DNA of 64,000 nucleotides, from the NCBI RefSeq assembly GCF_002878395.1, contig NC_061120.1:100482227-100546226 (forward strand), in the 5' to 3' direction. Shown here piece by piece: positions 1-12,165 of this stretch (positions are counted from its first letter, which is position 1; each line of letters starts with the position of its first letter). The notes below the pieces were generated by a model, which was not told where the DNA came from, did not search any database, and saw only the letters and a program-made list of their open reading frames with translations. A program made the translations under genes and the position numbers. The stretch is from Capsicum annuum. Its lineage: Eukaryota; Streptophyta; Magnoliopsida; Solanales; Solanaceae.

Positions 1-37
1 TTTTAGAAAAATTAAAGAATCTTTAATTTTTCTAAAA
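1..37. repeat. Perfect 17-bp inverted repeat (hairpin) at the window edge
   Basis: Bases 1-17 are the exact reverse complement of bases 21-37, with a three-base AAT loop. The arms are A/T-rich. It may be the tip of a longer palindrome or element that continues left of the window. No function can be assigned. Confidence 0.85.
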
Positions 38-142
38 GCTTCTCTATTTTTAAATGGTCTTCGCATAATTAATTTAATAATTTATAGGTAAATTCTAATA
101 ACTCTAACATATATCTCACTTCAGTATTTTTTGAATTACTGG

Positions 143-154
143 GCTTTGATACCA
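143..154 (-). other. Possible primer binding site of a minus-strand LTR element
   Basis: Read on the minus strand the bases are TGGTATCAAAGC, one mismatch from TGGTATCAGAGC, the complement of the initiator Met-tRNA 3' end used by many plant LTR elements. It sits two bases inside a possible LTR end (TGTAGGGG, from 157). The element body would lie left of the window. Only this short match supports it. Confidence 0.4.
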
Positions 155-156
155 AT

Positions 157-879
157 TGTAGGGGGTACGGATATCTGACGTATGAAATAGATTTATTAGG
201 TATCAATTTTGAGACGTAACTTACTGAAGTGTTGAATGTAATACACAAACCAACACGAACTGTTTGTTGTCAACTTTATGACTGTGCTTTAAAATTGAAA
301 TACCAGAGATTTGTAATTGAAACCCTTGGGAATTAAAGCACTACATGAACAGGTTCTATTTTTCTTATTTCTTAGTTGTCGTTAGTCGTCGTTGGTGATT
401 TTGTTAGTGGCTACACGACATAAATTATTATGTGAGAATGACTTTGCAAATTATTATATTATAAATTGGTTTGGTTTGAAGCAAAATTCAGAAGACATAA
501 TCATGTCAAAAACGTTTTGTTCTTAAATAAAATCTGTATAGTCATATACTTGAATCTAACCATATAATCACTTCTCTGTTTTATTTTAAAAGGGTTTTGG
601 AATATCCTTCTACCTTCGTTCCTTTCTTTTTTATTTGTGAATTAGTGAATAATTATTTTGTGGATATATTTTTGTATGCCTATAGATTTGATGCAATTAT
701 TAAAATTATGTGAGTGGATTGTGAACATTTAGGCTATTACCCAAGTTTGAATTTACGTAGTGTAGTCTAAAATATTATTTGTTAATAAATTTATTTATGC
801 TTATAATCACTATTAGTGGTTAAATTTCATGGTACTTTATAATTCTTAAAATCAACAGGTGCTTTGAATCTGAAAGATG
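157..879 (-). repeat. Possible LTR fragment, minus strand, right boundary unknown
   Basis: Begins TGTAGGGGGTACGG next to the tRNA-like primer site at 143-154, which is how a minus-strand 5' LTR would look. I could not find a second copy or a convincing right end; the boundary at about 879 is only where copia-like sequence is assumed to begin. The stretch is otherwise non-coding and AT-rich. Confidence 0.3.
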
Positions 880-1769
880 TGGAATTTAACTACCATTGAT
901 TTATTGCCTAAGACGCTTTTATATGGATAAGACGTTGAGTTTGAATCTCAATGCACCATTTTGATGATATTATGATGGCTAATGCAAAATATAGTCCAAA
1001 TATCTATAGAATAGATTAGATTGGTACTGAGATTTTGCTATATTTTTTGTATGCGTAGATATAGAATTCAACTTAATTTATTGATCATTACATATAATTC
1101 AATTAAGATATTGTATGAAAATATGATTTTTTCGATTCTCCTTTAAGAAAAGGAGGATTTTTGATTGGGTGGGTTCAAAATGTGTATTTGGAGAAAAGTA
1201 TGTTATATGCTCCATTCTATGAATTGAATGTGGTAGCATTATTTTATAAGTCTGAAAGATGACAATTTGTTCCATTCTTGAAGTGAATGTGGTAGCAATA
1301 TATGATATACTTTGAAAGATATGTATGCATCAATGTGCTCCTAAAGTAGTAATATATCATGAAAGAGGTTATAAGCTATCCGAATTTGATAGACTTAAGG
1401 CACGATTATATTTCATTCCTGGAGAATGAGAAGCTTATTAATGCAGATGTGCACTTGATTGTGATGGTATCACAACTCACCTCCGAAAAAGGTAGAATAA
1501 CTGAGAAGAGTTATTTTGAAATCTATTTATAAAGTAGTAAATTTAAAATTTATTTATGTAATAGTAAATCTGAAATTTACTAAAGTAAAAGGTACATGTC
1601 ATGGTAAACTTGGAGTTTGCTAGTATAAAAGTTTATAAATTGACATGAACGATTGCGACATCTCAAAGATGTGCATTGTCAGTATTGAACAAATATTGAA
1701 GAATTAGAAAATTCTTCATTATTTTTAATATTTCTTGTTCTCATGATAAGTTGGTTGGACCAACTAATG

Positions 1770-2260
1770 TTGGGATTTGATCCCTCAAAATCTGAAAAGA
1801 TAAAAGGTGAATATGGGTCCGTTCACTAGTTATGTGATCTATTAAGATGCATTGATATAAGATGATCATTTGTACGTTTATATTCAACCTACAATTTGAC
1901 ATTCATAAAGATGTTTGCTCAATAAAATTAAAATAAGAGCATAACTTTCAGATTGTGTAATCAAGACGCTTCATCTTGATGATGATGGCTAAACCATTAC
2001 TAATGAAAACAAAGTTTCATGTGTTGGTTTGAAATATGATATGTTGCATACAATAGCACTTGTATGCATTAGACCAATAAACTATGATATTTCTTTCCTC
2101 CCAATTGGTTCAAGTTCAGGAACTAATTATTCCATCTAATAATTTTCATGTGCGGTATACGGTTAATGAATATATCATAATGCACAAAGATGGATTCCTC
2201 AAAGAAGATAGAGGATTAATGTTAGTTTTCCTAACATAAGGGGGAGATTATAAATAGCTA
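1770..2260 (+). pseudogene. Copia integrase fragment (broken)
   Basis: Patchy plus-strand translation resembles the copia integrase core. Near 1810-1920 there are segments like GPF..FMVLIDAST and WSHVCLLST, then a run corresponding to the part that normally reads AKPLLM.TKL near 1985. Frames change and stops interrupt every 20-40 codons, so no enzyme can be made. Fuller forms of the same protein occur on the minus strand at 35063-36033. The assignment rests on recognising family wording by eye. Confidence 0.55.
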
Positions 2261-2989
2261 TGAAATATGTTAGGAATTATCATCAAATCCTCATTCAAAA
2301 GATAATTCAAGTCAAATGTCGGAAGCATCTATTGACTCAAATTTAGTATCATATTTAAGCTACAAGTACTTCTATTTTGCGTTCTTAAAGGACAAAGTCT
2401 ACGCATGCATGAAGCGTGGTAGACTAATCGGTTCTAAATGAAATAATCCTTGAAAATAAGGAGCTAATATCATAATAAGAAGGCAATGTGCTCTTGAAGA
2501 GCCTACAATATAATAGTTTATAAAACTTTATGAGAAGTTCAGGTACCTGAAAATAATGAAGTGATGAGATCTCAAAATATTATGTCACATTGTGAATCAA
2601 TACAAAATGAGAAACCGTCGACGATATCTTTGATACAATATTGACGTAATATTGTAAAAGATTATGAGGATCTTAATTCTGCATTAATTTAAGCATGCTA
2701 ACATAGAAATATTATCAAGTGACATGAAATGATGCATCTTGGTAAGCATAAAACTTATTTGATTTGCAATACAAACACTTGACGATGTCACATGTGAAGT
2801 GCTGAATATTGTCACTTGACAAAATTTATATGGAACTTTGTAAGGATTCAAAATGTTTGAAGTATATAAAAGTTTTTGGGAAACTTATTGATAATCAATA
2901 TATTGCATAAGTTTATAACTTGAAAATCATTGAAACTCTTGGAGAGTTTTCAAAAGCAATAGATTATTTGTTGAAATGAGAAATATACC

Positions 2990-3560
2990 AACTTGAATTG
3001 GTTATGAAGTACCATATCTTAGTGCAATTAGTGCACTCATGTATCTTGTAAATACTACAAGGCTTGATATAGCTGTTTCATTTAATTTATCAGCAAGATT
3101 GCAATTCCGATCTTATTGGTCATGCTAATGTTGGGTACTTATCTGACCTGCTTAAATCTTGGTATCAAACATGCAATCTGTTCACATGTGATGATACTGC
3201 AATATCTTAGAGATATACAAAGAAGTCTATCGTAGCCACTTCATCGAATCATGCTGAGATAATAGTTATTTATGAAGCGAACCGAGAATGTGTGTGGTTG
3301 AGGTCTAAAATACATCTCATTTGAGAAAAATGTGGTTTGACATGTGACAAAGTACCCATGATTTTATTTGAAGATAATGCACATGGATAGCACATCTTAA
3401 TGAATGATTCATAAAAAGAGATTGAACGAAGCACACTTGGCCAAAGCTCTTCTATACACATGAGCTCCAAAAGAATGACGATATTAATGCACAACAGATT
3501 CATTTAAGTGACAATATAGCTGATTTATTCACCAAGTTTCTTCCAACTGTAACTTTCAAG
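2990..3560 (+). pseudogene. Copia RNase H and C-terminal pol fragment (broken)
   Basis: Plus-strand translation gives characteristic copia RNase H stretches: VPYLSAISALMYLVN near 3010, TRLDIAVSFNLSAR soon after, GHANVGYLSD near 3120, VATSSNHAEI near 3230 and ECVWLRS near 3285. It finishes with NIADLFTKFLPT-like wording near 3515-3550, the usual end of copia pol. RNase H removes the RNA strand of the RNA-DNA hybrid during reverse transcription. Frameshifts and stops make this copy non-functional. Confidence 0.75.
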
Positions 3561-3629
3561 AAGATGATGCCCAAGATCGGGATGCAAAGGCTCAAGGGTG
3601 TTCTCATTAGGGGGAGTTAATACGCGTTG

Positions 3630-3880
3630 TACTCTTTTTTCCTTATTAGGTTTTGTCCCACTGGGTTTTCCTTGTAAGGTTTTTAATGAGACAACCAACA
3701 TGCGTATTATTAGAGATGTGTACCCTTTTTCTTTCATTAGATTTTTTTTTCCACTGGGTTTTTTCTAGTAAGATTTTAATGAAGCACAGTATCTACCAAT
3801 TAGACATTTTTTTCCATTGGGTTTTTTCTAGTAAGGTTTTAATGCGGCAGATTATCTACCAATTAGACATTCAAGGGGGA
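3630..3880 (+). repeat. Copia 3' non-coding region with short direct repeats and polypurine tract
   Basis: Three related blocks of about 70-80 bases, each built from CACTGGGTTTT, a (A/T)GTAAG(G/A)TTTTAATG segment and an ATCTACCAATTAGACATT-type tail, lie between the end of pol and the LTR. The last runs into the polypurine tract CAAGGGGGAG that primes plus-strand DNA synthesis. The same arrangement, reversed, occurs at 32736-32960. Confidence 0.7.
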
Positions 3881-3881
3881 G

Positions 3882-4116
3882 TGTTATAAATGTATTTACA
3901 TTATAGTGAATGTCTATCGAGGTCTATTAAGATGTAGTTGATATCTATTAGGATTTGAAGTATCTATCTTTTAGTGGGAAATTAAGAGTAAATTTTCCTA
4001 TACATAGAAGAGCTTCGTACATTGTAAATCACCCCTGAAGAATCCCTCAAGAGAAATAACAATTACTCTCTATTCTCTGTTTATTCGTCTTCTTTATTCT
4101 TTATTATTTCATAACA
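3882..4116 (+). repeat. Copia 3' LTR (235 bp)
   Basis: Runs from TGTTATAAATG to TTTCATAACA, directly after the polypurine tract. It is a diverged copy of the 238-242 bp LTRs at 32494-32735 and 59892-60129 (reverse strand): shared features include repeated ATCTATTA/ATCTATC words, a CCTATA..TAGA promoter-like segment, TTGTAAATCA and CTCTCTATTCT. Ends TG...CA. No 5' partner is seen. Confidence 0.85.
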
Positions 4117-5216
4117 TTTTCAACTATCTTACATCTCTCACATATATACAAATTACTTTTAAGTTGCTTATAATTATATTTTACTTAATTTTATATTAAT
4201 TTAAAATTCATTTTTAGAAAGAAAATGAAGGAGCATGATTCCTAATTTTGTATATAAAGTTTTCAAATTTTACCTTTTGTAATTTTTACCTATATTTTAT
4301 GATTCTTAATTTTTTTCCAATGTATTTTAGGTTCCATAAATTTATTTTTTTTATATATTTATTTTATTAAGATTCTTTCCATATATTTAGGAGTCCTTAA
4401 TTTGAAAAAACTAATAATTGGAGATAAATAGTAAAAAGAAAATTCTATTTAAAGTAGAGATTTTTAATGAATGACAAAAAGTTCAAACAATATTTCTAAA
4501 GCCCTTCACACTTTTTATAAGTTATAGTTTAGAGTTATAGATATAGATTATGGATATAGATATAGATTATATATAAAAATATAAATGTTTTATGCTTTAT
4601 TAATTATTAGTGAGAATAAATCCTTGCCTTTGTTTTTCTTTTGTACACATGGCATGAATCGGAGTCACCATTGAATATTACTTGATACTAGAAGATTACT
4701 TGACTAGATCCGTTCCAATTTTAATCTCAGATCATCTCTTCAATTTTGGCTTTATATAATTTTTAACGTTTTTCTAAGTCTTCTTAATTGTGTCATTCAA
4801 CACTGAAGGAAACTAAAACTCAAACTTAATTGGCATAATTTTTTAAAATTTTTTCTGGTTTATCTTTTTATGTAATGTTTTTTTTAAAGGATAAAAATAT
4901 CAAAAAAATCACAAAAAACAAAATAGAAATGCTGAACTTAGTAAGCGCCTGCTTATGATTCTTTTTTATTACTGTATTATATATTGATTAAACAATATCC
5001 ATGTAGAAAAAGTCTAAATACGTTAGTTGTCCATTATAATGTTTATCAGAAATGTGGTGCAGTTAAACTTTTAAGAGGTTAAACACAAGTGTCATCGATT
5101 TAGCTCACATTGATTAGCTTGCTTAACAATTTCAACATTGCAAGAATAATGTAAATATAAAGTAAATAATATGAAACAAAGTTATTGCAATTGAGAATGA
5201 TAATTTAGTTGCATGA
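4117..5216. other. AT-rich intergenic DNA, no gene recognised
   Basis: I see no open frame of note, no recognisable transposon protein and no RNA gene. There is a short ATATAGATTATGGATATAG-like run near 4535-4575. The right limit is where the tandem array begins abruptly. Confidence 0.6.
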
Positions 5217-7164
5217 TACTGGTTCCAACAAATTTTTACGGTGACCCAAATAAAATGCAATCACAAATAAAAATATGAATAAACATGGGTTTTTATTGAT
5301 AAACGATGTTGGTACAAATCTATTCCTCCCTTAATTTTTCTTTCTTGATTTTCTCCATATTTCGAGGATCGTCAGTAGCGTATTTCTCAAACATAAGAAT
5401 ATTTAAAGTTGATATGAATTTCTCCATAATTCGAGGACCGTCATTAGCGTATTTCTCGAATGTAGGAATATTTGAATTTGATATGAATTTCTCTGTAATT
5501 TGAGGGTTGTTAGTGGCGTATTTCTCGAACGTAGAAATATTTGGATTTGATGTCCATGAAAGGAGATCTTCTTGATGTATTTTATTATAAAAAAAAAAGG
5601 AGGGTTTTGATCTCTTTATGAATGTCCCATTAATTTATTGAGACTTTGGAGATGCCTCTTTAAAGGATATTTGCCCCTTTATATAGGCATAATTCAGGAT
5701 TTAGGATAGAGTAGTCTTAAAGAACTCTAACAGAATTTTGATTCTTCTTGAAGAGTCCCACAAATTTTAGAACTCTAAAACTCTAACAAAAATTGAATTT
5801 TCTTGTAGAGTCCACAAATACTCCCTACATCAAGGCTTGTTAGAGTGTAGACTTGATGTCGAGTCTTGAAGTATCCATAGAGCTTCCATCTTTATGCTGA
5901 GAGAAGACATAAAGGACAGATTTGGTCCCACTAGACGTGCCAGTTTGTTTCTTATAATTTTGTACGGTGATTGAAATAAATTGCAATCACAAATAAAAAT
6001 ATGAAGAAACATGATTTTTTATTGATGAACGTTGTGGGTAAAAATTTATTCCTTCCTTGATTCTTCTCTCTTGATTTTTTTCATAATTAAAGGGCCGTTA
6101 GTAGCGTATTTCTCGAACGTAGGAATATTTGAATTTGAAATGAGTTTCTCTGTAATTCGAGGGTCGTCAGTAGCGTATTTCTCGAATGTAGGAATATTTG
6201 GATTTTACATGAATTTCTCCGTAGTTCGAGGGTCATTACAGGTGTATTTCTCGAATGTAGAAATATTTTGGTTTGATCTCCATGAAAGGAGAACTTCTTT
6301 CTTGATGTATTTGATTATTAAAAAGAGAAAATTTTGATCTTTTTATGAATATTCCATGAATTTATTGGGACTTTGAAGATACCTCTTTAAAGGATATTTG
6401 CCCTTTTATATAGGCATAATTCAGGATTTAGGATAGAGTAGCCTAAAAAAAGTCTAACAGAATTTGAATTCTTCTTGAAGAGTCCCACAAATTTTAGAAC
6501 TCTAAGAACTCTAACAGAAATTAAATTTTCTTTTAGAGTCCACAAATAACCCCTACTTCAAGGTTTGTCAGAGTATAGACTTGATGATACGTCTTGAAGT
6601 ACCCATAAAGCTTCCATCTTTATGCTGAGAGAAGAGATGGACTGATTTGGTCCCACTGGGCATGCCAGTTTGTTTCCAATAAATTTTTACGGTCACTGAA
6701 ATAAATTACAATCACAAATAATAATATGAAGAAACATGATTTTTGTAATGATAAACGATGTGGATAAAAATATGTTCCTCCCTTGATTATTTTTTCTTGA
6801 TTTTTTTCATAATTCGAGGGCCGTCAGTAGCGTATTTCTCGAACATAAAAATATTTAAATTTGATATGAATTTCTCCATAATTCGAGGGTCGTCAGTAGT
6901 GTATTTCTCGAATGTAGGAATATTTGGATTTGATATGAATTTCTCCATAATTTGAGGGCCATTAGAGACGTATTTCTCGAACATAGAAATATTTGGATTT
7001 GATCTCCATGAAAGGAAATCTTCTTGATGTATTTGATTATAAAAAAGAGTGAGTTTTGATCTCTTTATGAATTTTCCATGAATTTATTGAGACTTTGGGG
7101 ATGCCTCTTTAAAGGATATTTGCCCCTTTATATAGGCATAATTCAGGGTTTAGTATAGAGTAGT
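5217..7164 (+). repeat. Tandem array of ~725-bp units with 69-bp subrepeats
   Basis: Three copies of the same sequence are phased by the ACGGT marker at 5238, 5964 and 6689 (spacing 726 and 725). Each unit has about four 69-bp subrepeats containing GATATGAATTTCTC, an ATTCGAGGG-type core and GTATTTCTCGAA; 69 bp is 23 codons, so short open frames (5306-5503, 6032-6337, 6758-6955) encode a repeated 23-residue sentence with AYFSNVGIF. After the subrepeats comes a stretch with CCTTTATATAGGCATAATTC and AGAACTCTAACAG. The third unit is interrupted at 7164 by the Tekay-like insertion and resumes at 26593. No family is recognised; whether the 23-residue repeats are ever translated is unknown. Confidence 0.85.
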
Positions 7165-9668
7165 TGTAACGCCCCGAGTCTGTACCCTAGATACTACACG
7201 GTGCTCATAATCTAGAAGGACCACAAGCTAACTCATGACTGGTACCTGCTGCAATAACTATGTAATAAATACTGTAATTATGTAGAAATATGCAGAAACA
7301 TATGTCATAAGGTTCAAAACTGTAAATAAATCTGAATGCAGTATCAAAATACCAAAACTGAAAAATAAATATTGAAAAATTGAACAACTATCTGAAAAAT
7401 ACTCTAGTCTGAAAAAGCCTCTAACTGTCTGAACTATGGAGTTGATGGGACAAGCCCCCAACTAACTCCATTTACTGAAATAAAACTGAAGTACTGTAAA
7501 TAATAAGAATGTCCCTGAACTATAAGGACTCACCACTACTCTGAAAGCTGAGAATCTAAACTGCTAAGTGTGCTCTGAAGCTCGTGCATCTGAACCTATG
7601 AAATAAGACATCATAGCACAAAGAAAAACATGTGTCAGTACTTTGAATATAATGGTATGCTCAGTGAGGTAGGTTGAAATGCATGGATTCATATGCATTC
7701 TCAATAATAACTGAATAACATAAGTATGACTAAGTAAGAGTACATACATGAATACATAGACTGTAACTGAGATCGTGCTAGTACTGAATTAGAATACTGA
7801 TAATCGATATCTGAGTTTATGAATATTGATTACTGATTATCTAAATGACTGTATCTGACAGTTCTGAATACTGTGGAACAATACTGAGTTCCATACTGAG
7901 CTGAGTGACTATGTCTGATAGTCCTGAATCTGTAGACCTAAACTGAGTTCTATTTTGAAACTTAGATTGGAATTGAGACAGTGGGAGGTAATCATCTAAC
8001 CGATATGCCCTTTCTCTAATAGGATTTAAAGTCCAACCTATAACCCTAGTTGGAAGGGTGTTAATACCGTGCCATGGGTAAAGACAAGCTGTGAGTTAAC
8101 CCTTTCTGACAGAAAGCTCTTTCGTCAACCCTCGTTGATAAGATAGATCGGATGAGAAGTATCAACCCTCATAATGTCTGGCAGGAAGATACCTCAACCT
8201 ACACTGGCTATGTAGTTATGTAACGCAGGGATTTATGCTAAGGGTTAAACCCTCTGTTGATAGGAATGCCCCCATCCCTAGGTTAACTTGATGTTGGATC
8301 CTACTTCCAATTGAATAGACACTGACTAATTTCTGGTCTGTACTAGGCTAGACTAAACGATTACTGAGATTTCTATTTAGCTGAACTAAGTTCACTGAGT
8401 TTGGTTAACTGACGGAATACTACTGAATTCAGTTAGATGACTGAGTTTACCGAGGTATGAACTGGATACTGAATTAGACTGGACTAATATGGATTTTACT
8501 GAGTTTTCCTGAGTTTTGTAACTGACTGAGAGTACTTCTAATCATGTAATGACTAATACTGTTCTATGCCTGACCATGGCTCTAGGTAATCAGCTAAATT
8601 TTTGGGTACAAATACCCCCAGTACTCGATAGCATAAATTAAGAGACATGGCATAACCTGAAATATGTAAATTATGAACTTGATCATCATTCATTCATTGA
8701 GGCATTTTAACAATCACTTGTATGATATAACTTTCACATAAGCGAACTTGACATGTTTCATTCTCTTAATAGTTCACATGGACAATTTATCAAACACTTG
8801 GTGAGCATAGTATATGCACATAGTATTGAACAATAAGTGAGAATCATAATTCATCTCTAATTTCACAAGTCAAGGGTTTATCATGGATTCACATTAATCT
8901 ACACATATAATGATCAATTTCACATGATATATATATATATAATCATGAATTAGGATCTTAATCCAAATAGCAATCATGGATACACTTTAATTCCAACCAT
9001 GGAAATTATAAAATCAATTACTTGAAGTTCAAAAGAGATTCTTAGACTTTAAGGGTGGAAGGAACCCTTGGATGGACACTTCACATACCTTTCTTGAAGA
9101 ATTTCTAAAAGCTTATGGTTGAATCTTGAGTTTTTGATTTGAAATTGGATCTTCTAGGGTTTTGTTATTGAGAAAATTTGAGATTGAATGACTATATTTG
9201 TTCTATATGGATTTTAATTTTGTGTTTTGGGGGCCGAGAGTTGAGGGAAAAAGACCTAAATATCCTTAAGAATACGGTCTTTTAATGACTGAAAACTGGG
9301 TTACCGATACGCAGGTCGACGCAGCATATCGATGGCATCGATATGATAGACAACGTGTCATGCCATATTCACATTGATTCACTAAAATTGGATGCAGGTA
9401 TCTAGGGAAAATAGTAATCGATGCGATACTCGATGCGGTATGCCAAAATTACGTTGATTCACTATTTTGGGATTCCAAAGGAGCTTCAAACGAAGTCTGA
9501 AAAATCCAAAACTTGTCCAAAAACACCTACAGACATTTCTGATCATGAATCAACCTAAACATCAACATTTAATGGATGTAAAGGTTGCAAAATAAGACTA
9601 CTAACCTTCGTAGGTTAAAATGACACTAGGTCTGAGTACTTATCTAAAATATTCTAAGTTTGGCACCC
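7165..9668 (-). repeat. Left (3') LTR of the outer Tekay-like element, first segment
   Basis: Matches the right LTR (23916-26587) along its length: both start T(G/A)TAACGC and share GTCTGTACCC, ACAGTGCTCATAAT-type text, the (TA)n run (about 8928-8942 here), and the zone of CGATGC/GACGC words at about 9298-9480. It is cut at 9668 by the plus-strand element and finishes at 19836-19888. The minus-strand frames at 7205-7749 lie inside this LTR and are not genes. Confidence 0.85.
9298..9480 (-). promoter_or_regulatory. Reiterated CG-containing word zone in the outer LTR
   Basis: Within about 180 bp there are several related words: ACGCAGGTCGACGCAGC, CGATGGCATCGAT, CGATGCGATACTCGATGCGG and CACGTTGATTCAC-type variants. 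The counterpart in the right LTR (26185-26335) keeps more CG (GACGCGCAGGTCGATGCGG, CGACGCGGCGCGCC), so this copy looks C-to-T decayed. A weak CTATAT/TATAG stretch lies about 100 bp downstream on the minus strand (about 9195-9220), where an LTR promoter is expected. The regulatory role is inferred. Confidence 0.4.
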
Positions 9669-12165
9669 TGTAATACCCCATACTTTTCCTAGCAAATTTT
9701 ATCTCAAGAATGTCTAGTATTAGCTTCTAAATTGAATGATGATTATTCCATGAGTAATTTTCACGATTTTCACTTTTTGTCATGTGGAAAATTCAATAAT
9801 CTTTCCATCAATATAAGATTCGCCCAAATTCGATAACTGGGTCAGAAGGTATGACTATTTCAAGTTCCCATCGTAAAACAGCGCTATATTAGTCAGTGGA
9901 GCGCCGGTCCACAAGAGGAAATGGCATTTGGAAAATTCCAGTAGGGATCCACGATTATGGTGCGCCGCGCCAGGGCCCAAATTCAGAATTGTCATTTTTC
10001 AGTGTCTTAGCACGATTTTCTCTGCGTCGTGCCAAAGTTCCAGGTTACGAAGGAAGGGGAAACGCGATGGCTCCACGTTGTGCCATCCCTCAATTTCTCA
10101 ATTGTCAATTTCCAGTGACACGGTGCGATAACACCGAGTCGTGCCAGGGGCCAGTTCAGGAAAATTTTACTGAAATTAAATGATGCATCCAGGGTTAAAA
10201 GGGTCAATTTCCTACCCCTATTTAAATCGAAAAACACGTGATTTAGCCATTCTTCATAAAAAATACACTCTCTTCTCTCAATTTTCTCTCAAGAACAAGC
10301 TAGGGTTTTCATAGAAGATCCAATTTCAAGAAAGTTTCACCGTCAATCTTCACGAAACCACAAACTAAGGTATGCATAGTATTCAGTCATGGACTCCTTT
10401 CATCCATAAAGCCCAAGAATTTCTTTTCTAAGTTTAAGTTTATCAATTTCTTTATGAATTTCATGTAGGGTTAGTTTTGTTTATGTTGAGAATCAACAAT
10501 TGAATTTAAATCCATGTTGGGTGTTCAATTTTATGTAAAATTGATTTGTATAGATGTATATTCATGTGAACCTATGAACAAACCCTAGGATGATGAAATT
10601 AGAGATGAATCATGATGATTAATTATTGTATAAAGTTGTATACATGTGCTATGCCTACCATGTGTTTAATTAAATACCTAGATGAAAGAACAACGCCCAA
10701 CTAGTATGATATCATGAAATCCCCATGTATGTACAAGTTATGCCTATCACATGTTTTGATGGAAGGCTTCTATAAATGTATTATGGATTATGATGTTAGT
10801 TATATGTTCAAGTAGTCATGCTTTGTCAGTTTCCTTCCATCGAGTCCTGGGGGTACTTGTACCCTAAATATTAGCTGTGTGCTTAGACCCATGTCATGTT
10901 TTTCACGATACTCTCAGTTAATCCATGATCCTTAGACTTCAGATAGTCTTATGACTCAGGAAATCTGCATGATCTTATGAACTCAGTCAGTTGTCAGATA
11001 TCAGTAGTATTTCGTCAGTCAACGAAATTCAGTAACTCAGTCCATGTTCAGTTCAGTAAATTATGTTCAGTGTCTATTCAGATGAGAGTAGAAATTAGCA
11101 CTAAGTGAACCCAAGGATGGGGACACACACTATCAGATGAGGGTGTGATCCTTAGCAGTCATCCTTATGTTCCAGAACTATGTAGCCAGCATAGGTTGAG
11201 ATATCAACACTATCGATGAGGGTTGATGAGGTGGATAAGAACTGTCATATAAGGGCCCCACCATTCTCGTACAAGGGATAGTATCAGATTAGGGTCGCCC
11301 ACAACTTGTCTTTACCAGTGGCGCGGTATTGACACCCTTCCAATTGGGGTTACAGATTGGACCCCAACTCATCCATAATGGCGTATCAGGGGCATATCGG
11401 TTAGATAACTATTTTCCATAGTTTTATGTTACAAAATTAGGACTGTTAGATACAATCAACTCGGAAACAGTATGAAACTCAGATAGTTCCATCAGATGCA
11501 GGATTGTCAGATACGATCACTCAAGTTATCAGTTGTATTCAGATTTAGTAATCATGTTATCACAGTATTAGTATCAGTTGTTATTTCTTATGCATGTATT
11601 CTCACTCTCATGATAGTTAGTCAGTTATTATCATTGTTCATGCATATGAACCCCATGCATTCAGCCTACCTCACATGTATACCAGTAGATTCAAAGTACT
11701 GACGCAATTGCACTATGGTGTCTTATACCATAGGTTCAGAGACACGAGCTCCAGATCAGCAGTAGATTCTAGTTTCAGTAGTCAGAGTTAGAAATGAGTC
11801 CTCATCATTTGAGGACATGATTATTCCTTATTATCTCATTAATTAGTTTATTAGTTAGAATTAGTTGGGGATATGTCCCATCATCTCCTTACTCAGACAG
11901 TTTAGTCAGTTAGAGGTTTTCTAGACTCATGTTTTAGACTTTAGTATTTTTAGTTTTGTTTTGGGTATTCTATTACCCCACACAGATGTTATATCATTCA
12001 GATTATGTTCAGTATTGAACCTTATGGCCTTTCAGTACATGTTTCCACATTATTATGTTATTTTATGCAGTGTACAGGTATAAATATGAATCATAGGTTA
12101 GCTTGTGGTCCTTCAGGGTCATGAGCACCGTGTAGCATTCCGGTTCAGTAAATCGAGGCATTATA
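9669..12165 (+). repeat. 5' LTR of the plus-strand Tekay-like element (2497 bp)
   Basis: Starts TGTAATACCCCATAC and ends GCATTATA just before the primer site (the 3' LTR ends GTGTTACA, so the terminal CA has mutated here). Its partner is 17348-19830. Holds the GC-rich word zone, a TATA box at 10218-10227, a leader with a pyrimidine-rich CACTCTCTTCTCTC run and an AAGGTATGC possible splice donor near 10370. Short open frames between 9896 and 10237 and at 11496 are LTR sequence, not genes. Confidence 0.9.
9885..10227 (+). promoter_or_regulatory. LTR promoter: GC-rich reiterated words followed by a TATA box
   Basis: An otherwise AT-rich LTR contains an abrupt GC-rich patch (9885-10150) where related words recur at intervals of about 55-90 bp: GTGGAGCGCCGGTCCAC, GGTGCGCCGCGCC, GCGTCGTGCC, ACGTTGTGCC, CGGTGCGATAACACCGAG, TCGTGCC. 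The 3' LTR has the less changed GGCGCACCGCGCC at about 17579. CCTATTTAAATCG with a TATTTAAA core (10218-10227) follows about 70 bp downstream and is a plausible TATA box for the element's transcript. Function is inferred from position. Confidence 0.55.

Larger units (their letters stand above)
880..4116 (+). mobile_element. Decayed Ty1/copia retrotransposon, 5' end missing
   Basis: A plus-strand copia remnant. Fragments follow copia order: integrase (about 1770-2260), the linker between integrase and reverse transcriptase (about 2410, a relative of the basic LKRG..GSK motif), RNase H (about 2990-3560), a 3' non-coding part with direct repeats, a polypurine tract (CAAGGGGGAG, 3873-3881) and a 3' LTR. 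Most of the reverse transcriptase appears deleted: the polypeptide jumps from the linker to RNase H within about 500 bases. No 5' LTR is recognised and the left limit is a guess. The LTR is a diverged relative of the minus-strand copia LTRs at 32494-32735 and 59892-60129. Confidence 0.75.

Noticed and set aside
5306..6955. Calling the 23-residue repeat frames a real repeat-protein gene
   Set aside because: Frames are short, broken between units, also open in part on the other strand, and lack any start context or known motif; kept as a repeat with an open question.
9896..10237. Overlapping short frames on both strands in the GC-rich patch
   Set aside because: The patch is inside an LTR and is present in the other LTR without the same frames being kept; GC content lowers stop frequency.
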